A stretch of DNA of 64,000 nt from Aotearoamyces nothofagi (GCA_015345905.1 JADDTR010000005.1:682001-746000), one strand, 5' to 3'. Positions 22,256-34,630 are shown, counted from the first letter of the stretch. The notes: generated from the sequence alone by a model not told the origin. Numbers and translations are program-made.

Positions 22256-25200
22256 TTACAAGCCCCTCAGTAGCTCTTCAACAGTAAGAGGTTTTCTTAC
22301 CGCATTCGAGAAGCCTTCATGGAAGGTGATCCAGACCTTATTGTCGTCCTTTGCCATCACATTCCTCTTCTTCTTGTTCGCGTTTCCGTCACTTTCCTGC
22401 AATGGCTCCACAGGTATGTCTGCCACCACTCTCCCGAAGAAATCCCTTTTCGTCGTGTCCAGTGGAATATCTTTGAGATCAAAACTCCTCTTGTCTTCCT
22501 TGCCATTGGTAGTGGAGAATGTGTACGACGAGTCGTCATCGGGATTACCGGCTTTATATCGCAATTGCCTTGCGGCGTTCTCGCGGACTAGGATATTTTT
22601 CTGGAACTCTTGGTCAAGGACTTGACGGACTGCGTAGCGCACAGGTGCTGCACTGAAAGCTGTCGATGTGGATTTAGTAGCAAACTCTACGAGTTCATCA
22701 AGGGGCCTATATATAGATTAGTCCCAGCTAATGATTTCGAATGTCTGTTCTGCTGACTCACGGTTCCATTCTGTAAACCCACTGATTGCCCCTCCTGCCG
22801 AAATCACCTTCCAGCTTTCCACGCTCGAATTTGACGCCAATACCACTCATTACATCAACTGCACGCTTGACCATCTGACGCTCTCCTTCTTTTTTCACAC
22901 TTGCAATACCCTTCTGATCACCACTACCACCCACAATGACAGGCTTAACTTCAGGAGTTATCATTCTGACTAAATAAGGTAATAAGTCCGTTGCTATATC
23001 TCCTGGACTTCGGAATGACCGCAATAGAGTAGCATTTAGACCTGCTTGCAACTCTACAATCGTTGCACGGTGTGACTTTTCTGCCTCTTTAGCATCGTAG
23101 TCGGCACGAGGACCCGAGAATGGAAGTTCTTTCTCTTCTTCTGCCCCTTCTGCCTCCTCACCCCACTTCTTCTGCTCGAAAGCTTTCTGATAGTGACGTG
23201 CGGGCGAAGCAAAAAGGCTATGGCATGCCAGAACACCCTGGCTTAGATAAGGCATCAGCTCCCAGTCTTGTTCAGAATACACGCGGCTTGAGCAAGAATC
23301 GTGGAAATGTAGCCATTCGTATGCCGCGTTAGGTTTTGAGAGAAGCGAATCATCATTGAAAGGCTGAGAAGGGTAAACAGAAAAGATGTCTGCCATAATG
23401 CGATCCGTGTCGCCACTTGTGTCGACCATTTCGCGAAGCCGGTCTATGCCCACTTTCTTCGCAATTTCGGCCGCGTGCAGCTTGGTTTTGGGTACAGTGG
23501 AGTCGGTAGTGCTGGAAGACTTATGAGCAATTGGCATACCAGGAGCTGTAGCTGGCTTTGGGAAGCCTGCGCCTGTGAGGAAGACTCGTGATACGACCTC
23601 CTTTACTCCACCGCGCCCGAGACCTCGAGTTCCCTCTCCACCATGGGATAGACTATTGAGCATGTTATGCTCTACCCAATTCCGAGTAAGTCTAGGCTTT
23701 GCATCTCCGGATGATCTGAGCTTTCCAGCAACCCACTCTCCAACTACTAGAATACTCCGGAGATCTCCTTCACCGGTTCCGCTAGAATCAAAGCGAGCTT
23801 CTGGACCACTACTCATCCCCCAGGTGGCTTCGCAGAGTTTCCGTACTCCATCGCCATCACACGCCACACCCTCCTTCTCAAAAACCGACTTCATCCTACT
23901 CACAACAGCTTCAATTGGAGGTTTCCGTATGTGTATGATCTCTGCGAAGCTAGACTGTCGTAGTGGTCTAAGAGAAGGGTGGTAAACGTCATTGCAGATT
24001 AATATAAGTGGCCTCAAGAGCCGAAAATCATCCCCTTTCTTCTTTTTGTGAGCGTAGCCTGATGTATTGGACTGAGTCGATGAAGTGTTCTTCGCATCCA
24101 GCTGGATAAGGTCAATTAATGCCTTGATAAAACCTCCTTCCCCTGAGCCGCCAGAGCCGCTCACAACACCATCTACTTCGTCAACAACCACGCAAACTGG
24201 ACGGGCAGACTTTTGCACTTGTCCCGATTTGGTCGTTGTAGTTCCAATAGTCTTTACACTTTCTGTTCCAACACTTGTCCTTATCCTACCTTTTACAACG
24301 TTGCTGTTCCTTTCATCACTTGCGTTGATCTCCAGAACTTCGTAGCCAGCCTGCGTGGCACATACATGTGCAAGCGTAGTCTTACCTAGACCTGGTGGTC
24401 CTGTGAGTAGCAAAATCTTACGATGAGGTTTTTCATCCATTTCACCATCTACACCAGGTCTCTTTGTAACACTTTGCTTAATTTTTCCAGATCTTGGAAA
24501 TACTATCGGATCCCAGCCCTTGAGCCATCGAAGGACCTCACGATGGGTCCGGTCATCCCCAACTAGATCAAAGAACCTTCGTGCTCGATACTTTTCTGTC
24601 CACATCGCGGTCTTCCGGGAATTTGATCTCTTAGACTGCTCAATGGAAGCTATCGGAAGGCTAGGGGCCTTTGATTTTTGTATAATATGCTCCTGAGTTT
24701 CATTCGTAGCGTCATTTATCAGTTGATGGATATCGATGCCATAAAAGCTTTTTCTAGCTCGCCCAGCTTTTGTGGTAGATCTAGCAGCCACCATCTCTTC
24801 AAAAGGAATCGCGATAGCCCTCTGTCTTGGCCGTACATTTGTAGCTTTCCCTGAACACATTCGTATTTCCTTACGATCCGAAAATCCGCTGAACAAAAGG
24901 GAAGGGATTGATGAAGCAGGCTGTTCAATACTTTGTGTGCTATCCAATGCTTTTGGTAGAGCGGCCTCTGATTCGGGTTCTGCATCTTGCATCTTATCAT
25001 CATCGTCATCGTCATCATCATCATCCTCCAGAAATCCACCGAAAGTCCGCGGCTTCTGCACAAAGGAAGCGTCCTGTGAATCGGCATTGCTTATCGGCAG
25101 CTGCACCGCAAAAATAGATGTTGATGGCTCTCTAGCAAGCATTCGCCTTTTAGGTATAGGTTCTGCAAGCTTGTAGTCATCTTCATCTCCGGAGTCGTCA

Positions 25201-25693
25201 TCAAGGAAGCCGCCAATTGCCCTGGGCTTATCCGTGGCTGGTGCTGGAGTTTGTAGAGGACGTTTTGTGACGGGTGAAGAACTAGGAGGGTATGCGACCG
25301 GTGAAGAAATAAAAGCCGGCATCTTCGAGTTGGGTGGCGAAGAAGGGATTGTTACAACTGGTAGCTTTGAGTTTCGCGTTCTGAGAGGGGTGTCTGCGGT
25401 AGAAAGTCAGCGTTCCAGCGGCAAAATATTTGCCTCAAGTACCAATGTTTACCAAGCAAATGGTCCGGATCGCTTCTAAATACCTCTTCGACTTTCCAAG
25501 CTCTATGCTGGATTACTTTTCCGTTCTTGTTTTTTCTGGCGGTGGCTTCGTCGTGAATCAAGTGCAATGCCTCGAGATCGTCGGAATACGTGCTGGAAGG
25601 CGGGATTATAAGATTGTCGAGATCCGTATGCCAATCATTGCACAAGGCCGGATCAACTGTTAGAGGCAGTGACGGAAATGAAATCGAATCCAT
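22256..25693 (-). CDS. CTF18: Ctf18, large subunit of the alternative clamp loader
   Basis: Three exons: 25693-25453, 25393-22762 and 22706-22256, giving 1107 aa. The AAA+ core has Walker A GPPGLGKTTLAHVCA (about residue 410) followed by EINASDERNSNVVKGRI, and Walker B VVVDEVDGV (about 486). The sequence WTEKYRARRFFDLVGDD just upstream is the usual RFC box. The C-terminal exon contains RYAVRQVLDQEFQKN and KRDFFGRVV, the region that in yeast binds Dcc1/Ctf8 and Pol epsilon. By family knowledge Ctf18-RFC loads PCNA on the leading strand and supports sister-chromatid cohesion. The N-terminal 250 residues are low-complexity and acidic, with the block GGFL[DE]DD repeated at about 141 and 199. Both introns restore conserved sequence across the junction. 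Confidence 0.93.
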
Positions 25694-25949
25694 TGATAGT
25701 ATTCATGGCCACTGGCTGTCCTTGGCCTATGCTTTCGATTGTTAAGACGCGTTCGACGCGTTCGTTATCCGTATTCTTAAAGTGGGACGCGACTTGAACC
25801 AATCGTGCCTCGAATATAAGGCATAAATTATTATACTGATCCCCGCCATGTCTATAACCCTTCCATCCGCTCGATCCTTGGGACCACGGTAAGAAAAAGA
25901 AATATATAGACTTTGTTAATATTATATATATTGAATATTACGACTGTCA

Positions 25950-28292
25950 CTAAAGAAAGCCATTTAAGACAGATATTCTAGTTTTAGCAACTTCACATAC
26001 ATCTGAGCCAGGTTCGCCTTGCGCCATATCTTGCATGATTTCTATCATCTTGACTATTTCACACCATCGTCAGTTAAACCTCCAAATTACCGTCGAAGAT
26101 GGAGTGCATATTAAAATTGACTTACCGATATCAGCCTTTGCCCTCAAAAAGAATGGATCTAGTGCCATATCACTAGCCGAGTCTCCCGTCGCAGAGTCCT
26201 TTAATATGTCCGCCATACACATAGCCTCCAAGAAAGCTCTATGATTAAAAACCCACCAGACACTTGCTTCATCATGAAATACCAAGCATAGTAAGAAGAA
26301 AGCTCCGATCGCTTCATGCGCTGCCTCAAGCGTACCCCGAATACTAACTGGGACGTCGGGAGCTTTACTCGAGTGTAGCAGCATCACGTTGTGCCAGTAA
26401 TTAGACGTGATGAAAAGAATCTGCCGGGCTAACCGGCTGTTTGTTTGTGCAGTAAGAGTGAGAGATGCGGCATCCCAAGACCGGAACACATCTGGGAAGG
26501 AGCGGTACACGGCCTTGAAAGAGGCCAAAAGCGTTGATTTCTGGCGCGGAGTTGAGGCAATAGGCAGACTGAGGGAGCGGGGAGAGCAAATAGATTCTTG
26601 GACAAGATTGGCTAGAACCCAACAACCACGAATGTAGGCAGTATCGGTCGGCAATGAGTGGGCAATGGATGAGGAATCATCTGTAAGATCTGCAACGCTG
26701 ACGTCCGTGTGGGTGGCTGATGGCGGAAGTGCTAACAGTACTGTTAAGAATGTATCCTGGAGCAGCACAGCTTGCCAGAGTTTACGGCGTTGTTGCTTCT
26801 CGAAAATAGATATATTTGGACAGACAATGTTGGGGTCCCTATGCAGACCCATAGCATAGGCTTGTCGAATTAAGATACCAGCAAATGCCCAGCCATCAGA
26901 GGCGTGATTGTCGTTTATTAAAAAATAAGTTATTAAAACCATAGCCTGAATTGATCTTATGGAAGTTTTGTTCATGAACGACGACATGCGAAGAGCCTGA
27001 TGAGCCGCAGAGACATAAAATTCTGCAGTTTGTTTCGTATTGGTAGTATTAGAGTTCACAAACTGGGTACCAAGTGAGAGCATCGCGAAAATAAGAGCAA
27101 CAAGATCGCCATCGGTTTTATTTTTCTCAGATGGAGATAGAGACCAAAAGTGCTCGTAGTCGGCGTAGAAGGTTTGTCGATGAATGTTTGGGTACACAGA
27201 ATCGACTACGTCAAAGTACCGATCTAGAAGTATGTCTGCTTGTATCTTTTCTGGAAGAACAGAGATGACTTCTCCCAACCCACCCTGACAAGTCCAATAG
27301 TTGGCAAAAGGGTGTTCCGATCCAATTCCAAAGACATTAGAGGCGGAAGGGTGAGAATACGGCACATTTGAAAGAAGACCAGGGGTTGATGGCGTTCCCC
27401 GGGTTGCACTTCTCTCAGAAGGAGCTAATTCTGGCGTAAAGGGGTCTGGTCTGGTATTGGTTGTTTGCGCCGGGGCCTTTTTCTTTGGTGGTATTGCCAT
27501 ACGCCGAGAATTGCCAATAGAACGATTGGTTTCTCTAACTACTTTTAGCCGTGTCTTGAGGATTGAATTCCGTTGATTTAATCATGATGCCACTCTCATA
27601 AAAGTGTAGGGAATAAAATAGGCCATACTCACTCTAAAACATTTGCTACGTGTGCATACCGGCATTCAGTTTGGCGTTTGATACCTAGCATAGTCAGCAA
27701 AGCACTCCGGGGAATATCAATTTACTGGCCATCTTACATGCTAAACAATGGGGCCTGCCTCTATCACACTATTGCAAAAATGATGTTAGCACATTTCCTG
27801 TACAGTGGATTAAACAGGCGGGCAGGGCAATGAGACCCTTCAAACAATATACAATCACAATGAAGAAATATCCCAGACAAGCATTCCCAAAGGAGAGAAA
27901 GGGCTGGAAAATAAAATCGCAATTCAATCGCAATTCACGTGATGTTTTCTTTTCCCATGTCACCGCAATTTGATACAGCTTAGAGCACGTGTTGTTTCAT
28001 ACCGCGGGCCACCACTATGAATGAAGCACGAGTCGACAATCTATCAAAGAAATCGAGGAAGACCAATAACCAAAAGCCGATAACTAACCTTTGTCTTCCG
28101 CCCTACACATTCCGCACACGACAGCGTCGGCTTGTTGCGCTTCTGCCTCTTCTTCGGTGGTTCAGACGTTGCTGCAGCATCCCGCCCGCCATTTGGATAT
28201 CCGCTGTGGACCAGCAGCGCCCCATGCCCCGTATTCGGCGTAATTGGTGCATAGCCGCTAGGCGATGCGGAGGTGGGCGTGAGGTGATCCAT
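25950..28292 (-). CDS. Zn2Cys6 transcription factor with fungal-specific TF domain
   Basis: Five exons: 28292-28089, 27768-27738, 27684-27633, 27534-26126 and 26053-25950 (599 aa). The DNA-binding cluster is spread over the first three exons. Exon 1 gives CAECVGRKTK, the 31-nt exon 2 gives CDRGRPHCLA plus one base, and exon 3 gives the fifth Cys followed by IKRQTEC; together these make C-x2-C-x6-C-x6-C-x2-C-x6-C. A basic stretch PPKKRQKRNKP precedes it. The middle homology (fungal-specific TF) domain spans roughly residues 180-400, with DILLDRYFDVVDSVYPNIHR and GWAFAGILIRQAYAMGLHRD visible. The last intron (26125-26054) adds a C-terminus ending RISVLNGFL. Target genes are unknown. Intron 1 is long at 320 bp. 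Confidence 0.88.
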
Positions 28293-28777
28293 GCAAAATG
28301 CAAAGGGTCTTGATATCCCACAGAGCCGTGCTCGTCAATGCTGTGGTTGATGGAAATAAGGGAATTACAGAGTGCACGCGGGAATTATGGGGGTTTTCGG
28401 GCGCACGGCGGGTATGTCCTGGGCCGTTGTGGCTAGGGCGGTAAAGCCAGTGGCGCGTTCCGGCGGATTAATACCTCGGATTACAGGCCCCAATATCTGC
28501 GGGACGTGGGTACCAAACCGGGACAGGGACAGGGACAATGGACATGATATAACTGCCTATGCGCGAGGGCATTTGGGCAACACCATACTTAATACACGAG
28601 CTATCAACACAGTTCTCTTCCGCTTATCAACGCTTGCTATCGAATTTCCCGTAGCAAGTACTGCTATGTAACATGACCAAACACCTTGAATGCTTGCTTC
28701 GCTCATGTCCGGCAAGAAGCATATGGTCCCATTGATCCGAGACTCCTTCCTGCCGTGGCTGCCCACCATGGTTCAAA
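28293..28777. other. Spacer, promoter of the Zn2Cys6 factor and 3' flank of the RING gene
   Basis: 485 bp between two same-strand genes. Contains GGGACAGGGACAGGGACA, a short tandem run near 28518-28536. No TATA box is evident on the minus strand close to the start. Confidence 0.45.
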
Positions 28778-30587
28778 TCAATCTCTATTATTTCTTCCAC
28801 TGCCATTTCCATTACCGCTGCCCCCACTAGCAAATCGTCTAGTAAACCACGACATGGGACCATTCCCACCGCTGCTTCCCCCAGATCCAGAGCTTCTCGC
28901 TGACTGATCACTACTGCTCGTGTCTGCTCTCCTAGATATTCGCTGCCCATCACTGATCTCTGAGTTCCGCCTCCGGAATTGTGAGCCAGTGGTTGTACCA
29001 TAACCTCCAGGAATGCTCGGCGGTGATGGTGATCTATTAAGGTTGTATCTGGATTGATCACCGACGCCATGGTTGTTACGAGGGCTCATATTGCCAGTTT
29101 CGGAGGAATCCATACGGCTGCGATCGCGGATAGACTCAAGACGTGCTTCGTTTCGTTCTTGACGGCTAGCCCGTCGTGTCATGTGGAGCCTAGCGGAATT
29201 TCGAAGGGCTTCGTTTGAAGGGACTGGAGGGGGTTGAGATGTTTGGAACTGAGGACTTCGTGGATTGCGACTTAAATTAGCAGGGTGAAGAGGGTTTGTT
29301 GGTGGAGTTGGGGTAGTGCTCTCGCCACCAATGCCAGTGCGGCATATAGGACATGTATTATGCTCGCTGAGCCAAGCACGGGCACAGGTTTCGTGAAACC
29401 AGTGTTTGCAGGGTAATAGAACGACCTCATCATTGAGATAAACATCATCCATGCACACGCTACAATCGGCCTTGAGCTCGGGCCCCAGCATCTTTTCGTC
29501 AAGTTTTACCTTGGGGAGATTATCGATTGCCTCCGTTGTAGCAGGACCAGGGGCATTAGAGGTGGGGTGCTGTTCCATCAACGTCGAAATGATACGGTCA
29601 AGTGCTTCTTGAGAATAGACAGCATCGCCTGCAACTGCATTTGCTGGATTGAAAATTCCTGCAAGTAGGGCTTGTAAACCTAGCGGCATGCCCGGTTGGC
29701 CAGCCGGATGATTCTCACGGTTGTGAACCTCAGCCGTGAGACCTGTGGGCCCAAAAATGTTTCCGAGAATACTGGCGAGTTGGTCAGGACGTGCCCGGAT
29801 AGAAATAACTACTAACAATGGAACAGACTGGGAGCGGGGAGAAGCGTACGTAGCAATATCATCTGCTGCCTGACCAGGCTGAGGATTTCCTCCGTCTCTC
29901 GGTCGTGGAAGAGTAGTGAACGTGAATCGCCCTCCAAATATCTGCGGCCCATTTCCACCACCACCTCCTACAAAGGTAGCACCTTGTGGTTGGAACCTTG
30001 GGAATTCAGACTCGCTACGTGGAAATAATGCTTCAGGGCCTGACCTTCCTGCTTGGCCTTGGTGAAAGCCGGGACCCATGAAGTTGCCCATCATGCTCTG
30101 AAAGTCTCGAATAACATTGGCGGGGTCGTCTTGGTGAAAAGGGACTTGTCCATTCACATTATTGCCTTCTCTAGGCCCGTTGGTATGGAATGTTCGTGAG
30201 AAGAACATTGTCCGTCCCCCACCTGGGCGATCCGTGATATAGTCATCCACATCACCTTCTTCGGGATCTGGAGCATCAACGTCTTCAAATGGACGGTGAT
30301 TATGGAGTTGCCGAAGCTCTTCTTCAGCTCTGTCTGGAACTTGGGGTGGGCGAGGATCGCTTTCGGGTGTAACCTAGAATTTACGTTAACAGATTCACTA
30401 TCGCCACAATACTATACAGATGTTGACTTGGACTCACAATTTCAATAGCTTCAGAATGACAGCCTGGGCAAGTCAGGCCATCGCCAACTCGATACCACTC
30501 ATTCCCACACTGATGACAATAGACTACCTCTCTTGGGCCAGAGGCATCAAGACGCGTTGGTCTCCGTCCAAGTGGTGGATCTGCCAT
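28778..30587 (-). CDS. RING-H2 E3 ubiquitin ligase (RNF126/RNF115-like architecture)
   Basis: Two exons (30587-30438 and 30373-28778), 581 aa. The ATG at 30587 was chosen because the frame upstream has no ATG. The N-terminus carries a zinc ribbon, CHQCGNEWYRVGDGLTCPGC, directly before the intron. The middle is Gly/Pro-rich. A RING-H2 domain at about residues 352-395 shows CSVCMDDVYLNDE, LPCKHWFHETCARAWL and CPICRTG, with ligand order C3H2C3. The tail of roughly 180 residues is disordered and rich in Ser, Arg and Gly. An N-terminal zinc finger plus a RING-H2 matches the BCA2/RNF126 type, where the zinc finger binds ubiquitin or substrates in protein quality control. The substrate here cannot be inferred. 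Confidence 0.87.
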
Positions 30588-31576
30588 TGCGTCTCGTATG
30601 CCTTGGTAAGCGGCGAGGGCAGTAAGTCCGAGACTTAAAGCCAGCCCAGTTGTTCGCAACGCACGGAAGGCCACTTCGAATGATTGCCAGCAAATAGTAA
30701 GATAGTAATAGAGGCTTCAGGTGAGGTTATCTAGCCTGGTACGATTCAGAGCTGAGGCTGACAGGTCTTAGTCATGACTTGCTGTGGCGCAGCTGATTTA
30801 TCACTATCTTCGCGATTGACCTCAAACGTTGCAAACAAGAGATCTGAAGGGAACGATGATTACGTTACGTTGTGCAATAAATGGAGGAGAAATGCTAGAA
30901 ACTTTAGTGTTGATGGAAGGTGAAGAGAGCGGAAAGAGTTGGGGAATAGGCAAGTCAGAATATCTTGCGGTTCAATCATATCGCACGCGCCTTCACTTGC
31001 CACGAAATAGCCCGCCGCCCCGATGACGCACCTTGGCGTCTACGGCACCATCGGCAAAATGGCCCGCGCCGGGATAGTCTAAAAGACCTGGAGTGCTTAA
31101 ACAGTACAAGGCCATACATTTTCCACAATAGGGATTTCTAACTTTAATATCGATTTGTTGTTCCTCTTTCATGACTGCTGTTTGCATGTTTGATCATAAT
31201 CATCAAACACGTAGCTACGTGACTTTGCCTCAATCGATCATTTCAGATGCTTCGCCGATTCGCCGGTACTTTTATAGATGGCAGTCAAGGAAACATGTTG
31301 ATATAGCTTGTAGGCACCTTACCATACTTACAATACTATAAGCTCCGCCAGATGGTTTCGTTCAACCTTCGTAAATGTTTATACTTACTTCAAAGTGACT
31401 GTCATAGCTTGCCATGATGTTGTGTAGGGTTTAGCCTTGCTGTAGAAACGATTCAATTTGGTAGACACGAGAACTGGTACGAGCCAGCGTGCTGATGCTT
31501 TATTATTAGCCTACGAAGTCGCAAGTATGCCAATACAATACCCAAACCCCTGCGCAGAACCCCATTAACTCAATCA
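30588..31576. other. Spacer between RING gene promoter and FIS1 3' end
   Basis: 989 bp. Short open frames (for example 30993-31187 minus) match nothing known and have no splice-supported partner. It should contain the RING gene's promoter and leader (from 30588 up) and the FIS1 3' UTR. Confidence 0.45.
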
Positions 31577-32276
31577 TCACCTCTTCCTTCCCACGCTTCT
31601 GAAAAGCATTCCTCCTACTACTCCTGCTGCAATAGCAACCCCACTGAGAATAGCGACACCCATTAATCCCTCTTTGGCTACTTTATCGTCAATGAGACCC
31701 CTCAAGCTTCCGGCCTGTAGATTCGCTGGCTCCTTGTCCAACAGTAGATCGTTATATCTTCGAGCTTCTGCGTAGTTGCCCAGCTTGTAGTTGCCTAATG
31801 CGAGGTAGTAGAGACATTCTCGTCTTCGTTCCGGCGAAGTGCGGAAGATCTCTGAGAGGAGCCGGACGCCAGTTTGTTGATCGTGGCGGTGATTGGATTT
31901 GATTAGACCCTTTTGCGCTTTTAGTATACACCATTTCCTTTGAGGTTGGCAGACTGACCCATGCAAAGTTGAATTTCGTTTGTACGCCGACATACTCGCC
32001 CTCCTTCTCGTATTGCGATCGCAAGACCTGTAGCTCTTCAGGCTTAAGCGGACTGTCGTGTTGTTAGAGAAAACACCATGCATGCCGACAGCTAGCTGCA
32101 GCTTGGTTGGAGGTTGTCTTTATAACTGACCTCTCTGCGTCCGCGGCATCTAAACAGACACGTGCTGTTAGCTGAGTGGTTCGAGCTGGAAACCATAGAG
32201 AAAGATCAAGAAACCCGTATGTAGCTTCGTATTAAACAGGGTTTTGCCCATACTTACATGGTAAGGCTGTCATCAT
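31577..32276 (-). CDS. FIS1: Fis1 mitochondrial/peroxisomal fission adaptor
   Basis: Four exons: 32276-32258, 32149-32131, 32052-31959 and 31909-31577 (154 aa). The first two exons are only 19 nt each. They give [20 protein letters not shown], the correct N-terminal arm. The TPR-like core includes [20 protein letters not shown] (spanning intron 3) and [22 protein letters not shown]-terminal hydrophobic anchor, [20 protein letters not shown], followed by a basic RSVGRKR tail marks a tail-anchored outer-membrane protein. By family knowledge it recruits the fission machinery (dynamin via Mdv1) to mitochondria and peroxisomes. An alternative start three bases downstream is equally possible. Divergent from SPC24. 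Confidence 0.95.
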
Positions 32277-32811
32277 TAATCGATGGCCAATCTGTTGATA
32301 TTCGGTAAGTTGTTTAAGGAGTTGCGATACGCTTGAGAGGCTGCAGAGGAGCAGCTCAAAAGTTGTGTGGTGTGGCACTACGTCAGCTGTGGCGGTGCAT
32401 CAACCAAATCGGTTCCGCCTATTTATGCCGACATATTATGGCAGCTGGTAAACGGATGCTGCTGCCAAGCAAATACAGAGCACTTCTAAAATAAAACATT
32501 TATTCAGGATATTTATAATACCTTCTCCAGTATCTGAGAACACAATCTTTGATGTCTTATCGCTAAATTAAGGTAGCTGGTACACGCTGTGTTGAAGCTG
32601 GGCCTGATTGTTGCTGGAGTGATGAATCTCTGTTTACTTTGGCGACTATGCGGCTGGCGACGATTGCCACACTCCGCAACGTCGCACAACATCAAACCCC
32701 ATTTCATCTCTCGCTATAGTCCAGAACTCTTCTTGAGAAAGCCATAAATTCAAGGGATCCATCCGAATCAAAGCCATTATTTAAATCTCTACTCTGCACA
32801 GAATCGCAATC
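32277..32811. promoter_or_regulatory. Divergent promoter region FIS1 / SPC24
   Basis: 535 bp shared upstream region. The motif ACGTCAGCTGTGG lies near 32379-32391. No clear TATA box is seen for either gene. Confidence 0.45.
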
Positions 32812-33528
32812 ATGCTCCTCGACGAAGATCCAGCAACTGTACGTCTCGATACACAACTCATCTTCTAGTCACCAACTAATATCTTTCAGCTCATTCACCA
32901 CACAATCGGGAATTTCAACATCACGCCAGACAAGCTCGCTGTCTCTCGTATCAATGACTCCCTCACAACTTTACAACAAGCTCGCAACTTGCGACTTCGG
33001 GAAGCCGAGAGCGCATTGAAGAGTCAGTCTTTATTCCTAGACCAATCTGCAATCTAGCAGGAAAGGATATTTAGTTAACGCGATCATTTTATAGAGCTCT
33101 CTCGTACTTTCACAACGCTATCTAACCACCATGCCGAAACCATCTCCACTCACTCGTCGACCGCTCACGCATCCACTATTGCCACACTCGACACGCAAAA
33201 GTTCCGCGTTGCAAAATCAGCTTCTGATTTAGAGATTGAAACCGAGCGTCTCTCTTCTCAATTAGCTGACCTGCAGTCAAAATTACAAGAGCTTGAACTT
33301 CAAGGAGTGGATGGTGGAGAGGGTACGAGGAGGAGTTTAGTCGAAGACGAAGTCTTGTTGAAGTTGAAGGTTTATCGGAGCTTGGGTATCGAGGCTGAGA
33401 GAGGGGAGAATGGAGAGTGGTCAAGAGCAGTAGTGCGAGGTGGGCGGAATGGAGATGTACATGTTGTGAACATGGACCAGAAGTTTTCTACCTTCTTCTA
33501 TGCAAATTATTTTTGGCAGACCCTATGA
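32812..33528 (+). CDS. SPC24: Kinetochore protein Spc24
   Basis: Three exons: 32812-32838, 32890-33022 and 33095-33528 (197 aa). The N-terminus is [20 protein letters not shown]; the central region (about residues 35-130) is a heptad-rich coiled coil with [20 protein letters not shown]. The C-terminal globular domain includes [20 protein letters not shown] and ends [15 protein letters not shown]. This order and the length of about 200 residues match fungal Spc24, which with Spc25 forms the centromere-proximal end of the Ndc80 complex. Both introns are needed to keep the frame. The short first exon is supported by the conserved [11 protein letters not shown] start. Confidence 0.93.
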
Positions 33529-33793
33529 GGCTATGAAAACAGGTAGAGTTTTCACAGTTGTTGCGGATTTAGATAGGCGTTGGGCTAGGCGCTTGGAAAC
33601 ATTGTTCAGTACATTTATTTCTGACAGCACAAGGACTGCAGGTAGTAATCATTATTAGGATTGCTTTCGAGCTTGGACAACCAAGATACTTTCGAGAAAT
33701 GGCATTATCCAGTTGCGAAGTTTTGCCTATGTCCGCATCATCTTAGCTTAATTATCTGTGCTTCCTATTCGTGACATTACAATATATCAAAAC

Positions 33794-34630
33794 TCATGAT
33801 CGTGATTTCAGGTTTAAACTCGATGAAGCCACTGACCCTTTCGAGCTACCAGAGCTCAGTGAGGCAGGGGTCACTACACTTGCAGCCTTTTTGTTGCTTC
33901 GAGGACTGCCACCTCCTCCCCCGCCTCCCAGTCCTGCAAAGTAGCCTTCCCCACCCATTGCCATCGCACTTGTGGACGGCGTCCGGGTTCTTGAAGTGTT
34001 TGGACTCATGGCGCTGCCGGCCATGATCAGCATCTCTGGGCTATAGCTCCTATCACCTCTTTTCCTATCCGTAGGCATGCTCCCGCTCGTGGCCGAACGT
34101 CGATGTCTCCTTCCGTGATCTGCTGGTAACTCAAGTCGAGAGTTAATATTGGTCCATAACGCATCCTCTTCTGACGGCGGATCAAGTCGCCAACCGCCTA
34201 CGCCTTCGAAATCGCGCTGTGGACCAATAGACTGTGCGATCGGTAGAGCTGTGGTAACAAGAATATCAGATGTACTTGCAACGGGTGTAAGTGAGCCAGC
34301 AGAAGCTGAGCTTCCGCGACGGTTGGAGCGCTTGCGAGCTGGAATAGTGGCTGTTGAATTGGCAGCTGCGGACGAGTGTTGGAGTATGAAGCCTGAAGGG
34401 TTGCTACCAGGGATAGCGTAAGATACAGAGGGCTTAGCCCTTGATGCAGTAATACCACGGAGGTAATACGGAACCACCGCGACAGCAAGTTCGGCGTAGA
34501 CTATCAGAACGCGGAAAGCAAGGATGGAGAAGGCGATAGTGCTGGTTATCGCGGCAAAGAGGGCGAAGGGGAGGGAGAAAAAGAGGATAAGAGGGACTGT
34601 TATTGTATAGAGAGGGCCCTCGAGGGTCAT
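33794..34630 (-). CDS. Conserved-looking membrane protein of unknown function
   Basis: Single exon, 278 aa. The ATG at 34630 is the only ATG near the start of the open frame. The first 65 residues contain two hydrophobic stretches: GPLYTITVPLILFFSLPFAL and the run through AFSILAFRVLIVYAELAVAV. The rest is soluble, Ser/Gly/Arg-rich and probably disordered, with a short blocky region GVGGWRLDPPSEEDALWTNI (about residues 145-165) and a glycine run near residue 235. I do not recognise the family by name. The topology suggests a hairpin or two-pass anchor with a long cytosolic tail. It is convergent with SPC24 and divergent from the TatD-like gene. Confidence 0.75.
   Translation of the reverse strand: MTLEGPLYTITVPLILFFSLPFALFAAITSTIAFSILAFRVLIVYAELAVAVVPYYLRGITASRAKPSVSYAIPGSNPSGFILQHSSAAANSTATIPARKRSNRRGSSASAGSLTPVASTSDILVTTALPIAQSIGPQRDFEGVGGWRLDPPSEEDALWTNINSRLELPADHGRRHRRSATSGSMPTDRKRGDRSYSPEMLIMAGSAMSPNTSRTRTPSTSAMAMGGEGYFAGLGGGGGGGSPRSNKKAASVVTPASLSSGSSKGSVASSSLNLKSRS

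Noticed and set aside
30993-31187. 64-codon minus-strand frame with CGKC
   Set aside because: Short, no family, no splice-supported extension, and located in the promoter region of the RING gene.
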